From Leucosporidium creatinivorum (taxonomy: Eukaryota > Basidiomycota > Microbotryomycetes > Leucosporidiales > Leucosporidiaceae), in assembly GCA_001600635.1 (NCBI GenBank), contig BCKL01000003.1:248001-312000 (forward strand): DNA of 64,000 nucleotides, in the 5' to 3' direction. Positions within the stretch are counted from its first letter, which is position 1, and each line of letters starts with the position of its first letter. Shown piece by piece: positions 41,432 through 53,452 of this stretch. The notes below the pieces were generated by a model. The model made no database searches. It was not told where the DNA came from and saw only the letters and a program-made list of their open reading frames with translations. The position numbers were made by a program, and so were the translations under genes.

Positions 41432-43469
41432 CTAGAAGCTTTTTTCATCGACCTTCGACCCGCTGCCCCCAGCAAGTGAACCTTCCCCAGCAAGCGAACC
41501 TTCTACAGCAAGCGAACCTCCTCCCATTCCACCACCGCCGAGCTCGACGGCGTCATCCTCCTTCAGCTCGACGTACGTCTCCACGGTGATGGCGACTCTC
41601 CCTGCCAAGCGAGCGGCCTTCCTCTCTCCGTCGGTCTCCTTGCTTGCCGGCGTGGCCTGTCGAAGGGATGAGACGACCGAGCGGAGAGGCTGGAGCGAGC
41701 GATGGAGGATGAGGATGGTGGCGGGGAGGCCGAGCATGGTGATGGCGTAGCTGTTGGACGAGAGGTGTGAGCTCTTGATCTGCTCGCGGTCAGACAGAGA
41801 CGAAGAAGGGGCGTACAGGGAAGCAATCGTATCCACCTGCAGGGCTACTTTTGAGGTTACCGCTGCGTGGGTGTATGCGGCGAGGTAGGCTGTGATGATG
41901 AAGTAGATGCCTGCGATGGAACTTTAGCTGTCGCCCTCCGCCTCTGGACCCTGCACACCACTCACCTCCGATCAGGCCGACGAAGCCGACGGTGAAGGTC
42001 GCCTCCCACCAAGCTCGTCGCATCTTCTTCCAGTGCCCGTTCCCGACGCTAGTATCCGTCATAACAAGCTCACGGAGGTCCTTAATGGTGCTGTTGAGCC
42101 TGCTGAAGTAGCGAAAGGCGATGATGGCGAACATCTGCCGGGGAGAGAGGGTCAGCCGAGCTCGGTCGGAAACAAACGAGCAACTCACGACGTAGAGGTA
42201 GCCGGTGTAGGCTGCCCAGAGATCCCACGCGATATTGAAGCAGTAGATCCACCTCTCCAGTCGATCCAACACATCCTGAACGTCGAGAATCGACGGCCCG
42301 AGCAGCTCCCACATCGCCGAGTCACTGACTCCAACCAGGCTCGGCGCCACGCTCCTCAATATCGCGAAGGTCTCGACAAGCTTATGGACGGTATGGTCGT
42401 AGATCGGCGACGAGTAGATTGCGATGGCGAGCATGCTCCCTTGGACGATGATGCAGCCGCCGACGAAGTGGGCGTTGAGGAAGCGTGGCGAGGTGAAGAA
42501 CGAGGTGGAGGGCGAGAGGGTAGGGTGCGGTAGAGCTTGAGCGACGGTGATTGACCACATCTGCGCCGAAGGAAGTCGTGGGGGTGTCAGCGAGCGATTC
42601 AAGCGAGCAGACAAGTAAGAAGACTGACCGCCGCCCAGGCTGCTTGCCAACTAGCACACCACGGCTGTGCAGTCATGTCGTTAGTAGCGGTTTGTCGAAG
42701 AACAACGAGCGATACAGAGGCGTACGAGCAACTTCCAAAGCATATATCTGCGGTGGAAAGAGCTGTCAGCGAAAGCTCTTGCGCCGAGCGAGCCGTCTGG
42801 TACTCACCTATCGACTTCTCGGCCCTCGGTGTGCGAAATGGTGACGTAGATGTAGGGTTGTAAGACGATGAGGTAGACGACGGTACATGCGGGCCAGCTG
42901 TGGAGGAAAGAAGGGTTCAGCTGTCCACTCGCGAGCGCCGAGAAAGATCAAACTCACGCGACGACGAAACTGGGGAGGATGTACGTTCCTCGGGCGGTAT
43001 GAGCGAGCTTGATGGGCCATAGCTCTCTGGCCTTGTAGGCGCGAAGAGCGAGGGCCAGGAGGAGCAGGAAGAGTTGGCTGTGAGAGAGCGATTGGGTTGG
43101 TTCTCCCCCCTGCTTCGAACCCAGCGGGCGAGCTACTCACATGGCGAGGATACCGGACAGTCCGAGTAGTTGCCTGACATAGGCACGAGGGATCGTAGGC
43201 CAAAACTGTTGAAGTCGCCGCCGAGTGACGAGGGTGATCAGTTGTGCGAGGCGGCGAGAGGAGCAAGCCAGCAAGCCCACCTTGTCCTCCAGTACAGAGA
43301 CGACGGCGAGAGCGAGGTTGGCTTGCGGTGCGGCTGCATGCACCTCTTCAAAGAGCAGAGTGGCGTTTCTGGACGCCATAGCGAAGACGCCGATGTGGCA
43401 GGAGGTCGAGCCGGGAGCGAGCGAATCGAGCGAGGGTTGTGCGGGCTTGCGCTTCAGTTTTGGAGACAT
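41432..43469 (-). CDS. Multi-pass membrane protein of unknown function
   Basis: Start ATG at 43469-43467 (MSPKLKRKPAQPSLDSLAPG), stop at 41432. After splicing, at least seven hydrophobic segments are visible. They include YVRQLLGLSGILAMSQLFLL, LPSFVVASWPACTVVYLIVL, NAHFVGGCIIVQGSMLAIAI, WIYCFNIAWDLWAAYTGYLY, ATFTVGFVGLIGGIYFIITA and SNSYAITMLGLPATILILHR. The C-terminal tail is hydrophilic, with an imperfect four-fold repeat of the type EGSLAG at 41467-41520. No family recognised. It resembles lineage-specific fungal membrane proteins with no enzyme motif. Exon boundaries between 42560 and 42960 are approximate. Confidence 0.75.
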
Positions 43470-43627
43470 TAAGGAGTGATATCTGACATCAACAGCTCTT
43501 CATCTCTGTAGCTGTAGCTCTCCCTTTTTAGCTCACTCTGCACTTCTACACCCTCTTGACGCTCGGAGCAAGCTGCTTCATTCCCCTCCGCGAACCTCTA
43601 CAGTCCACACGATGGGCACATCCGTTT

Positions 43628-44733
43628 CTACACGAACGTCCTCTTGCGGTAAATGATTCGATGAAGATACTGCCTCGGCGACTGAAGTAGGATATGCGTC
43701 TGCGGGGGAGGGAGAAGAAGGTCAGCGCCGAGCTCTCTCTCGGTGGCTCCGAAGGGCCTGCGAAGCGAGGTGAAGGGCGAGAGATTGACGTCGAGGGAGA
43801 AATGACGCTTTAGAGCGAGATCAAGGGCAAAGGAAGAGACGTGCACCCACAAGAACCTGGTCCGAGATCCCATTTGAGGCCCTTCGTCGTGACGAAAGCC
43901 CGTTCGCCAACCGGCAGGATTCCGCAGGTATCGCCAAAGTGCTGCAGCGAGATATTGAGATCGTGTTTGCCCTGTATAGAGCGATGGAAGGTCAGCTTCA
44001 GCAGCGCCTCCGACGCCGAGCCGAAACTCACCTTGCCGAGCACACAAGCGATGCTTTCGCTCCCTACTGCCCATGTCCGTTCCCGCACCTCACTCAGCTG
44101 CATCAGAGCATACATAGTGTGTATCGTCTGATCTAGCCGACCGCTAAGGCCGCCCGAGATGACCAGCTGATGCTCCTTCTCCTTGCCCTTGCCCTCGCCG
44201 AGCCGCTTCTCCTCCTCCACGAGTGCCGCGATGCACTTGCCGAGATCCGTACTGTCCTGATCCGGATCGTGGACGACGGGGACGTTCTGTTGGAAGAAGA
44301 GCGTGAGCTAGGCGAGCTCGAGAAGAAGGGGAGAGCGAGCAGCTCACCTTGGACTCGTAATAAGCTCGGACGTGGGGCTTGAGCGAGTCAAGATCTCCCT
44401 TGATCAAGTCGGGAAGGAAGGTCGCCTCGTCCTCCTCTTCTGCCGCTGTTCCTGCAGAGCTCCCAACGAGCTCAAGTCGCGGCTTGACGAAGCGGTCGTA
44501 GAGACGATTGGCTCCCCCATCGGCGCAGTATCGTACAGAGGCTAGTCGTTGAATACAAGAAACTGCTCAGCTACTTGGCTCGCCTGCAGAGAGGCCTGCA
44601 CGAGCTCACCTGCTGCCCAAATCCGACGAAACAGCTCGTCGTGTGCCAGCGGGGTGTTGAGAATGATGAGAGCGTTGGGATGAGCTTCATTGCGCTCCAT
44701 GAACGAGGATGTAGTCCACTGCTTGCTGGTCAT
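43628..44733 (-). CDS. THI80: Thiamine pyrophosphokinase
   Basis: Transfers pyrophosphate from ATP to thiamine, making thiamine diphosphate. Start ATG at 44733-44731 ([17 protein letters not shown]). Family motifs: [90 protein letters not shown] and LMQLSE. The C-terminal domain reads [20 protein letters not shown] and [17 protein letters not shown], then less certain exons to a final segment ending IYRKRTFV. The last two introns (about 43690-43870) were hard to place, so the C-terminal 40 residues are tentative. The catalytic DGGANR and DQDSTD motifs are intact. Confidence 0.92.
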
Positions 44734-45167
44734 GGTGTAGGCGAGCAGGAAGCGGAGTCAGGCAATTGGGCGAGAGAGCAAGGAGCAGCTCGCAGAGTCC
44801 ACTTCAGGCTTTGAGCGGAGGAGGAGCGATCTTGCGGTCTCCTCATGCTGTACAGAACACAAATGGGCTCCAGCGCCGAGCTTCAGCACGTCCATTGTCT
44901 GTACGCGATCTGCGAAGGAGGAGCGCGTAAAGGGGAGAGGGGGTCCGAGCGCCGAAAGGTTGACCTCGGCGATGAGGAGGGTACATGTCCTCGAAATCGG
45001 CACGACGCGCAAGACGATCTACAGAGGCGGTTACGCTGGCATTAATCTTTGAAATCGACGGCGATGATGGCAGATTGCGCCAGGCCTTAGGCCTTCGCGC
45101 GGCTGAGATCTGACGGCTCTCTCCCTCCTAAATCGCGCTCGTCGTTTCTCTCGAATCAGCTACAAGG
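44734..45167. promoter_or_regulatory. Divergent promoter region, THI80 and SIS-domain gene
   Basis: About 430 bp between divergent start codons. I looked for a TPP riboswitch, which some fungi have in thiamine genes, and did not see a convincing CUGAGA-type core in the THI80 leader. Confidence 0.4.
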
Positions 45168-46417
45168 ATGCACCCCCAGGAGCAAAGCAACGGCCGGCAC
45201 TACAGCAGGCAGGAGACCATCCCCATCTCCACCTCACCAGCTTCAGTCTTCGCCTCCACCGGCAGCCTCAACGACAGCTCCTTCTCGGCCTCATCGTCGG
45301 AATCGTCCTGGTCACCACACTTCTCCTCGTCCAGCGCATCACCAGCATCTTCTCTCGCTTCTTCCCCAGCCCTGCACCCCAACAAGCCTCACTCGCCAGT
45401 CTCCGATGACTTTGACCTTGGAAGCGCGTTCGATTCGGCCGACGACCGGTCGCCATCGCCGACTCAGCTCACCGCCTACGCTGCCAGCATCATCCGCAAT
45501 GAAGCATACGCATTGCTAGCGCTCGCTGCTCGGATAGCTCCCGCCGCCCAGCCTGTAGTCGACGATGGCCGATGCTCGGCCGACGACGCAGAAGCCTTCC
45601 GGCGGGCGGTAGGCTCCCCTGGCAGCGAGTCCAAGACCAACACGGCCTTCCGCGGCGTCGTGGATGCACTCAACTCTCTCCCGGCGCACGGCAAGATCAT
45701 CGTTACTGGCGTTGGCAAGAGTGGCATCGCCGGGCGCAAGATGGTGGCCACGTTCTGCTCTCTGGGTGAGTGTTGCATTTTCTGGCTCAAATGTGCGCGC
45801 TAACAGCTATGCTCATGCATCCAGGCATCCCCTCCATCTTCCTACACCCTCTCGAAGCGCTACACGGCGATCTCGGCGCCATCTGCCCCTGCTCCCCTTC
45901 GTCTGCCTGCGACGCTCTCCTCCTCATCTCCCACTCAGGCGCCACCGCCGAGCTCATGCGCCTACTCCCCATCGTCCGACCACGCGTACGCACCCTCATC
46001 GCCGTCACCCGCGACCCCGACTCGGTCCTCGCAAGAGGCTGCCACAACTGGCTCGACTCGGGCACTGGAGCCTACGTTGGACCCACCAGGGATGGAGGAA
46101 TGAAGGTCACCGACGAGGCCGACTCGGCTCTCCCTGCGCCGACCAGCAGCGTCGTCTCGGCGTTGGCGATCGGCGATGCCCTCGCTCTCACGCTGAGCAA
46201 GATGAGGCTCGGCTGGGACAAGGACGGCAAGGCTCGGAGGCAGGACTTCCTTCGCTGTCACCCTGGAGGGCAACTGGGAATCGAGGTGAGCACTCGTCAG
46301 CAGCTGAGTTTGAAAGCCGAAGCTAATCCGTCTCCCCTTTCGCAGCTCGGTCGCGAGGGACGTGGAGTCGAGTCTTCCACTTCGGCAGCTCAAACCGCAA
46401 CAGCAACTCAAGCATAG
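45168..46417 (+). CDS. SIS-domain sugar-phosphate isomerase, KdsD/GutQ-like
   Basis: Predicted aldose-ketose phosphate isomerase of the SIS fold. A Ser-rich N-terminus of about 90 residues (MHPQEQSNGRHYSRQETI) leads to AYAASIIRNEAYALLALAAR. The SIS core is KIIVTGVGKSGIAGRKMVAT with FCSLGIPSIFLHPLEALHGD, then CDALLLISHSGATAELMRLL and TLIAVTRDPDSVLARGCHNW. The end of the core is PTSSVVSALAIGDALALTLS and KARRQDFLRCHPGGQLGIEL. This order is exactly that of bacterial arabinose-5-phosphate isomerases, but the tandem CBS domains they often carry are missing. Two introns. Fungi do not make Kdo, so the natural substrate here is open. Confidence 0.9.
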
Positions 46418-46700
46418 GTTGACGGACGACGTGCACATAGTGTCAAAAAGTGAGGCGCCTGTTGTAGGCAGGAGGTTTAGAAGGAGCGCCTGATACCGCG
46501 GTCGGTGTTGTCGCGATGGAGACAGGATGGTGGATTATACGTACTGTTTGGACGTTAGACTGTGATACTATATTCTGTGCTGCACCATTTCAATACACGC
46601 AATAGAGCTGAGAGGCAGCCGAGCCGAACTCGATGAGCGAACTTCGTCGCGCTCACTCGCTCATCCTCCTACCGCTCACTCGACAGCTCTCGCAGCGACC

Positions 46701-48760
46701 ATGGCACCTACGTCTAACCCTATTTTACACAAGCCGGAGCACGGTGAGCTCATCATCGCTTACTCTCTTACAGCTCACCTTCCCCGCAACTCCCCCACTT
46801 CGTACCGCTCTCCCTCTGCTCTCGCTGACCTGCCTTGCTCGACAAAGTCGGCAGCTTTCTCCGCGATCCATCAGTACACGAAGCCCGTGCTGCTCACGCA
46901 CAGGGCGAGCTCGACGATGCTGGGTTGAGGAAAGTGGAGGATGCAGCGATCAAAGAGCTCGTCAAGCAGCAGGAGGAGGCGGGGCTGAAGAGTATCAGCG
47001 ATGGAGAGTTCAGAGTGAGTTCGAGCTGCAGCTGGTAATCGTGCTGCTCGAGTACAGAGCTGTCGACGGCGGGGCCAACGCCGGTGAAAGGTGGGGCCGA
47101 AGTCGCCGAGGGTTGACGAGAGCGAGCTGCAGACGATTGCTCCCAGAATTGAATGTTCGAGAGAAACGTACAGCTGACTAGCCTCTCTTACCACTGCAGC
47201 GCGAGTACTTTCACCTCGACTTCCTCAAGCACCTCGGAGGTGAGTCGGCGGATTCGGCTGTTGCAATTCACAGGCTTGCTTGCTGACACCTTTGCCGTCT
47301 TACAGGAGTCACTGTCACAAAGAACAAGCTTGTGGGAGAAAAGGATGAAGCTGCTCGTACGCCGATTACTGTTCCTCGGCGCTCGGCGGATGAGCTGACT
47401 TTCTGCTTCTCGCTCGCCCCCCGCCGCCATATCCATCCTCACACTTCAACTTCGTCTCTGGTTCAACTCATAGCTCCCCAGCTCACCGTCACGGGCAAGC
47501 TGGTCCACAAACAGCCGATCCAGGTGGAGGACTTCCAGTTCGTCAAGTCCTGCCTCTCCCACGGCGACAGCGTTGTCAAGGTCGCGATCCCGTCTCCCAC
47601 TATGATTCACTTCCGAGGAGGACGTGCTGCTATTGACATCAACTCGTGTACGTGCATCGGAGGCTTGGTCGGCGGAGAGTCGGCGCTCGGCGCAAGGATT
47701 GACCCGTTGCCTTTGTTTCCGTTGCCTCACTTGCCTCCCTTGTCGGATGTAGATCCTAACCTGGACGACTTCTTCGAGGATCTGGCGGCCGTCTACCGCG
47801 CCGAGATCGCTGCTCTCGCCGAAGCTGGAGTAAGTGGTCTCCTTCGTCGAGCATCTCCCTCGGCTCCTCGACTGACTTCCTTCTCACAGTGCACCTACGT
47901 TCAACTTGACGACACCAACCTCGCCTACCTTTGCGTGAGCTTACCCTTCTTCGACTCGCCCAAGGCCTTGAAGCTGACCTTTTCCCGCTCAAGTCCGACG
48001 AGATGCGCGCTGCCGCCGAGTCTCGCGGCGAAGACGTCCAGCAGCTGCCGAAGCAGTACGTCGAGCTTATCAACGCTGCTCTGAGGGACAAGCCGGCGAG
48101 CATGACCGCTGCGATCCATTTGTGCCGGTGAGTAACTGCCGTCTCGCCTCCAACCGAGCTCGTCGCTGAATTCCCTTGACGGCGCAGAGGCAACTTCCGC
48201 AGCCGCTTCTTCAGCTCGGGTGGTTACGAGCCTGTCGCGGAGGTGCTACTTCGTGACCTCAACGTCGACATGTTCCTCCTCGAATACGACGACGAGCGCT
48301 CGGGAGGATTTGAGCCTCTCGCCCATCTGCCGAAGGGACATAAGACTGTCACCCTCGGCCTCATCTCGACCAAGACGGGCAAGGTGAGTACATGTAATAG
48401 TGTTATTGCGAGCGCCATTAACTCGAGGCCTTTCACAGCTCGAGGACAAGCAGGAAGTCATCGCTCGCATCAGAGAGGCAGCCAAGTTCGCTTCGCTCGA
48501 CCAGCTCTCTGTGGGACCTCAGTGCGGCTTTGCTTCGACTGTACACGGCAATGAGCTTACGCAAGAGGTGAGCTCGACTCCCCGCCTTCCTCGTCACCGC
48601 CTGACAGCGAAGGGCTCTCGAGAAGTCAGGGTGACCCTCTTCCTCTCCCACCTTCCCATCTTTTCCGCTTCACCTTGACCACCCTCGCAATCACTAGGAA
48701 CAATGGGCCAAGATCAAGTTGTGCCAGGAAATTGTAGAGGAGGTCTGGGGCAAGCAGTAG
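46701..48760 (+). CDS. Short MetE-like (cobalamin-independent methionine synthase C-terminal type) protein
   Basis: Resembles the catalytic C-terminal half of MetE and the YxjG/YxjH family, standing alone. Start ATG at 46701 (MAPTSNPILHKPEH). Then VGSFLRDPSVHEARAAHAQG and AIKELVKQQEEAGLKSISDG with EFRREYFHLDFLKHLGGV. Later come SPTMIHFRGGRAAIDI, FFEDLAAVYRAEIAALAEAG, CTYVQLDDTNLAYLC, MTAAIHLCRGNFRSRFFSSG, DMFLLEYDDERSGGFEPLAH, LGLISTKTGKLEDK and LSVGPQCGFASTVHG. Candidate zinc ligands are the His and Cys of IHLCRGN, the Glu of LLEYDD and the Cys of PQCGF, in the family positions. About ten introns. It ends EIVEEVWGKQ. It may use a different methyl donor or thiol acceptor from MetE. Confidence 0.9.
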
Positions 48761-49330
48761 ACGCGGTGAAGCCTCGAGGGGAGAGAAGAAGCGGAATCGA
48801 ATTTGGTGCACAGCGAACAAGGCCAGGCCGAAAGGTGGCGTGGGTCGTCTCAGAGAGACACAGATAATGACTTCAAGTACCAAGTCCATGCGATAAACCT
48901 AAGGACGGTACTCTGGCCCGTTGGAGGCGAGCTGAGCTTTTTCATCGCCGAGGTGTGCTGGAGCAGCGCAGCGATTTGGCTACTGGACGAGATGCTCTCC
49001 GCTGGCGAGTGCAATATAGCAGAATTCCGCTTGGGGGCCTACGAGCTGCCGTTGCGACGTTTGGCAGTGGTACCGGCTGAACGCTTCCTCGGCGCCGAGC
49101 GTTGCTTCGGCGAAGCCCTCGCAGCGTCGAATGGCTTGTGGCGAGGCAGAGAGACATACAGTAAGCTAGGTAAAGTGATCCACTTCGATCCATCGAATCA
49201 CTGTACCCCATCACCCCCCTGCGGAGGCCGACTTCTTTCGATCGCCGCTCTCCGCCTTAAGCTTCTTTCTCCCTCCTCATCTTCGCTCGTTTAATCTCGT
49301 TCTCGCCCGCGGGCGCCTCAGCACCTCGCC
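48761..49330. other. Intergenic, upstream of tafazzin gene
   Basis: About 570 bp between two plus-strand genes. No conserved frame, tRNA or repeat seen. The last 60 bp are C/T-rich. Confidence 0.45.
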
Positions 49331-50574
49331 ATGTCGATCCCGTTCCTCGCAGGCGCCGTCTCCAAGCTCTTCCTGCAATTTGGCTGCTCTGAAGTCCGTG
49401 TAGAAGGGCTGCCAGCTTTCGTCGAGCGGTTGCAGGGGGAGCGCGGGGTGTTGACAAGTGAGTATCGAGTCGAGCGGGCTTGGGAGCACGGCAGGGGATC
49501 GAGGAGATAGCTGACAGTGATTTTGCGCTCGCTGTACTACAGTCGCCAACCACATCTCGGTGTAAGCTGCCAGTGGCCCGGTTGCGGCTTTTCTCGAGCT
49601 TGCAGAGCTGATTCTTGATGCTTCACAGTGTCGATGAACCTACCATGTGGGGAGTGCTGCCGATATCTACCTTCTACGACGCCCGCACGGTGCGGTGGAC
49701 GCTGGGAGCTAGCGATATGATGTTTAACGGTCGGTGAGGCCTTCGTCTGTCTCTGGGCTCGGCGTTGGAGTGTAAAGCTGACATGCCGACTGGACTACAG
49801 CTTCGACAGCTGGTTCTTCACCAAAGGTCAGATCATCGAGACCTTTAGAGGCAAGGGCATCTACCAAAAGGCCATCGACACGGCTCGGGCCAAGCTGGAC
49901 GAAGGGCGATGGGTGAACTGCTGCTGCATCTGCTTGCTCTTAAAGACTCGCTGGCTGATTGGATCAACACACAGATTCACATCTTCCCCGAGGGCAAGAT
50001 CAAGCAGGATACTCTGCACGAGCTGAGGCGGTTCAAGTGGGGTGTGAGCCGACTGCTGATGGAGAGCAAGGCATGCAAGGGCGAGGAGGCGCCGCTGATC
50101 ATCCCGATATGGATCAAGGGTGAGGATGTATAGCTTCTGAACGCCGAAGAGTGGCTCGCTGACCTCTTGCACGCCCTTCGCCTCTTCCTCTCCACTCTCG
50201 GCCTTCTCTTTTCCCTCGCCCATATCCGCCCACGTCGCCTCACTCTTCAAGGCTTTGAGGAGGTCATGAACGAGGACCGCGAGTTCCCACGCTTCCTCCC
50301 TCGGACAGGCAAGAAGGTCACCGTCATCATCGGCGAGCCCATTAACGAGGCGATCGAACCGCTCCTCGCCGAGTACCAGCGCAAGTTCCCCAATCCCTGG
50401 CTACCCGTCAGCTACGGCCGCGACGTGCAGGAGGATCTCAAGGAGGAGCCACCCCACCTCGCTGAGATGAGGACTAAGATTGCCGAGGCGATGCGGCAGG
50501 AGCTGATGAAGTTGGGACAGAAGGTCGCCGAGGTGGAGGCGAGGCCACCGACCAAGATCGAGTGGAACTGGTAG
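49331..50574 (+). CDS. TAZ1: Tafazzin, monolysocardiolipin acyltransferase
   Basis: Mitochondrial transacylase that remodels cardiolipin. Start ATG at 49331 (MSIPFLAGAVSKLFLQFGCS). The acyltransferase motif I appears as IANHISVVDEPTMWGVLPIS, with the HxxxxD catalytic pair. It is followed by RWTLGASDMMFNGRFDSWFF, TKGQIIETFRGKGIYQKAID, IHIFPEGKIKQDTLHELRRF with motif III FPEGK, KWGVSRLLMES, and PLIIPIWIKGFEEVMNED. The C-terminus carries KKVTVIIGEPINE and ends TKIEWNW. All of these are tafazzin hallmarks. Six short introns. Length of roughly 320 residues is normal for fungi. Confidence 0.95.
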
Positions 50575-51484
50575 AGATAGTACATGTTGCGATAGATATA
50601 GCTTATAGACTTTCAGCCCTGTAGCTGACTGCTGATGAGAGAATGTCGGAGACTTTTCGCGAGCTCGGCGGTCGGTTCAGGGTCTCTGAGGCTTGTAAAG
50701 CCTTCGGACTTGAAGTCGAGGCAGGCGAGGCGCACTGCCGATCGGGCTTCGCTCTAGAGTGGACTACAGCGCATCCTACGCGCGGGCCTTCGAGGCAGCT
50801 GGACCCGAAGCGAACTGCTCGGCTTTGAGGAGCGCTTCGCAGGCGTCGGGGGCTCGGCTTGAGCTAGATGTCAAGAGCTGGGACTGTTAGTACGGCACAC
50901 CGCACTCCAGTCCAGCTCACGAGCTGTCGAACAGCCTGGCATCGACCTGCAGCGACATCTCTCGCAGAGGATCGCCCTTCGCAATTTCGCCCTCGACAGC
51001 TCTGTTCGCTTCCAACCTCTCGTTTCGTCTGCCTCGACACTCGCGCGCGCTCCCTCGCAGGGGAACCGTGTAGCTTTACACCTTTCGCTCCACCACCTCG
51101 TCTCGGATCTCATCCACTGCAGTAGACCAGCGCCGGCCTAGGTCCCAACTGCGTCTGCTCTCCTCGTCGCTCCCCATCTCAGCGCGCTCGTTCCGTCTCT
51201 GGGCAGCAAGGTGAGCTAGCAACTGGTTCAGCTGGAAGAGCTACAGCAAGGGAGTCCCATCGTGATACAGAAGAGCGGTCGGATGAGCAGGGCTACAAGC
51301 CAGCAGGCAGCAACAGAGGAGGGGAACGGTCGCCAGGGTTGGGGCGAGTCCGAGCGGAGCTTATCGAGCAGCAGAAGGAGCGGAGAGGGTGCAATACCGG
51401 TCTAGCGGCCTACAGAGCTCGAACGATTCACACGGATCTAGCTGACACTTGCTCCCTTACATCTCCCAGTCGCCACCTCTTCCC
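50575..51484. other. Intergenic, upstream of the PTC7-type gene
   Basis: The longest ordinary spacer, about 910 bp. Open frames are short and lack conserved content. The end near 51440-51484 has a CTGAC followed by a CAG-type acceptor, so a 5'-leader intron is possible. Confidence 0.4.
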
Positions 51485-53452
51485 ATGTCCAAGTCTCCCA
51501 AGTCCCTCTCCACTCTGGCTTCGTCGCTCTCCCTCTCGTCCATCTCGCGCGCTCGGTCCACAGGAACAGGCCATGTAGCAAAGTACACCGTTCGCCACAC
51601 CCCGGGAGGCGCCGTCGTCGTCGCTCGCTCTCGTCCAGCCTCTGCGTCTCCACCCATCGTCGGCAAAGCGGGGAGGAATGGGTCTTCGGCGGCCTGCGGA
51701 AGCGGGTCCAGGGAGGGTACAGGGCTGCTGAGGAGTGGCAGTAGCGCCGGCAGCAGCGGGCCCAGGGCCGTGGAGCGCCAGCTGCACACATCCTCGCGCT
51801 CGGCGCACCAGCAGCCCATCCCTTCCTCTTCCTCCTCCATCAATCCGCCCCTCGTTCCTCCTTCCTCGCACGCCTCTTCCGAAGCTTCCTTCTACCCTCG
51901 CCCCGCCTCGCTGCCCGCCTCGGAAAGCTCGCTCCACAGCTCGCATCAACCCTCGGTCGGCGGTTCCTCAGTCTCCTCCACCTCCGCCGAAGCCTCAACC
52001 TCCGCCTCCTCCACTTCCACCAACACCAACTCGACGAACTCGACCCACTCGTCCGACCGAGCCACCCTCTTCACCTCCCACACTCCCACCTCTTTCCCAA
52101 GTCATTCCCTCCCCGCCTTCTTCGGCACCAGCCTCAATATTGCTCGGAGGAGCAATCTCGTGTTCCGCAATGGCGCTTATGGCATCCCCAAAGCGGGCAA
52201 CACGGACAAGGGGAAAGAAAAGGAGAAGCTGTTGATCCAGGCGATGGAGCTCAATGACCTCGAGTACCCCTTGAGCGTAAGCGTAGGGGAGGATGCTGTG
52301 AGTTGTACTTGCTCGGAGCTGGAGAGACTTGATGCTGATGCTGCCTTTATAGTACTTCCTCCGAACGGACTCGCTCGGCGTAGCGGACGGTGTCGGCGGC
52401 TGGTCAGGTCATGCAGGTGCCAATCCTGCTCGCTGGTCTCGCAAGCTCATGCATCGTAAGCAGTACAGTCTTTCCACGCCATTCTTCTTCTGGCTAACTC
52501 GCTTTACTCCCTCAGACTGCTCCGTTGAGCTCGCACGCTACGACAATGTCGAGGACGAGCTGTTCCTTCGTTATTACGAGATCGACCCCGTCGAGGTCCT
52601 GCAGCGGGCGTTCGAGAAGAGTCTAGTCGAGTGCAAGTCTGAGGTACGCTGGGATCGAGGTCTAGGATGACGCCGAGCTTTCGCTAACCAGCTTCGGCTT
52701 TCGCAGGGACTCATTGGTTCTTCGACCGCTCTGCTGGCAGTGCTGAGGAATGACGAGCTTCGATTAGCCAACATGGGCGATTGCTGTTGCTCGTGAGTCG
52801 CTACTCTTACTCTCGCGTCTTGCAGCTTATGCTGACCGCTTTGCGCTCGCTCAGGATCATCCGCGGCAACGACTACATCTTCCGCTCCGAAGAGCAGCAG
52901 CACTCGTTCAACTACCCAGTACAAGTCGGCACCAACTCGAAGGATACGCCGCTCAAGGATGCTCAGCGGTTCAACATCAAGGTGCAGAAGGACGATGTGA
53001 GTTTCCTTTCTCAGCTCAGTGCCCCCTCGGCACGAGCTCGACTTCTCACTCAGCTGATCCTCGTCATATTAACTGACCCTGTACTTCTCCTACAGATCGT
53101 CATCCTCTCCTCCGACGGCCTGCTCGACAACATCTTCGACAACGACCTGCTAGAAGAAGTCAATCGCTTCGTCGCCGCTTCTCGTCCTTCCCCCTCCTCA
53201 ACGCCACCACCGGGCGCCACTCCTTCCTCTCGGCCGCCGCGCTATACGCTCAACCAGTTCTCACCGCAAGCCGTGTCCGAAGCCCTCTCGCGCCGGGCGC
53301 AGAGCGTCTACGAGGATCCGCATGCTGTAGCAAGTCCGTTTCAGCAGCGGGCTGTAGACGAGGGTATCTACTTTACGGGAGGGAAGAGGGACGACATCAC
53401 GACGCTGGTCGGCGTCGTCGGTGAGCTGGAGGCCAGCCCGGATCGGCGATGA
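51485..53452 (+). CDS. PTC7: PP2C-type protein phosphatase, PTC7-like
   Basis: Mitochondrial PP2C-family phosphatase; yeast Ptc7 regulates coenzyme Q synthesis. Start ATG at 51485 (MSKSPKSLSTLASSLSLSSI). The N-terminal 220 residues are basic, Ser-rich and disordered, compatible with a mitochondrial presequence followed by a linker. Catalytic part: LRTDSLGVADGVGGWSGHAG (metal-binding Asp), IGSSTALLAVLRNDELRLAN with MGDCC, YPVQVGTNSKDTPLKDAQRF, and IVILSSDGLLDNIFDNDLLE. The last motif is YFTGGKRDDITTLVGVVGEL, with the closing DD. The key Asp residues of the PP2C di-metal centre are present. About six introns. The N-terminal region is much longer than in yeast. Confidence 0.9.

Noticed and set aside
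44758-45012. Possible N-terminal extension of THI80 (text MDVLKLGAGAHLCSVQHEET)
   Set aside because: The frame reaches a stop before the THI80 ATG and no intron joins it in phase convincingly; the ATG at 44733 gives a normal-length protein.
44734-45167. TPP riboswitch in the THI80 leader
   Set aside because: I could not find the two conserved core segments in the right order, and a leader intron with them was not visible.
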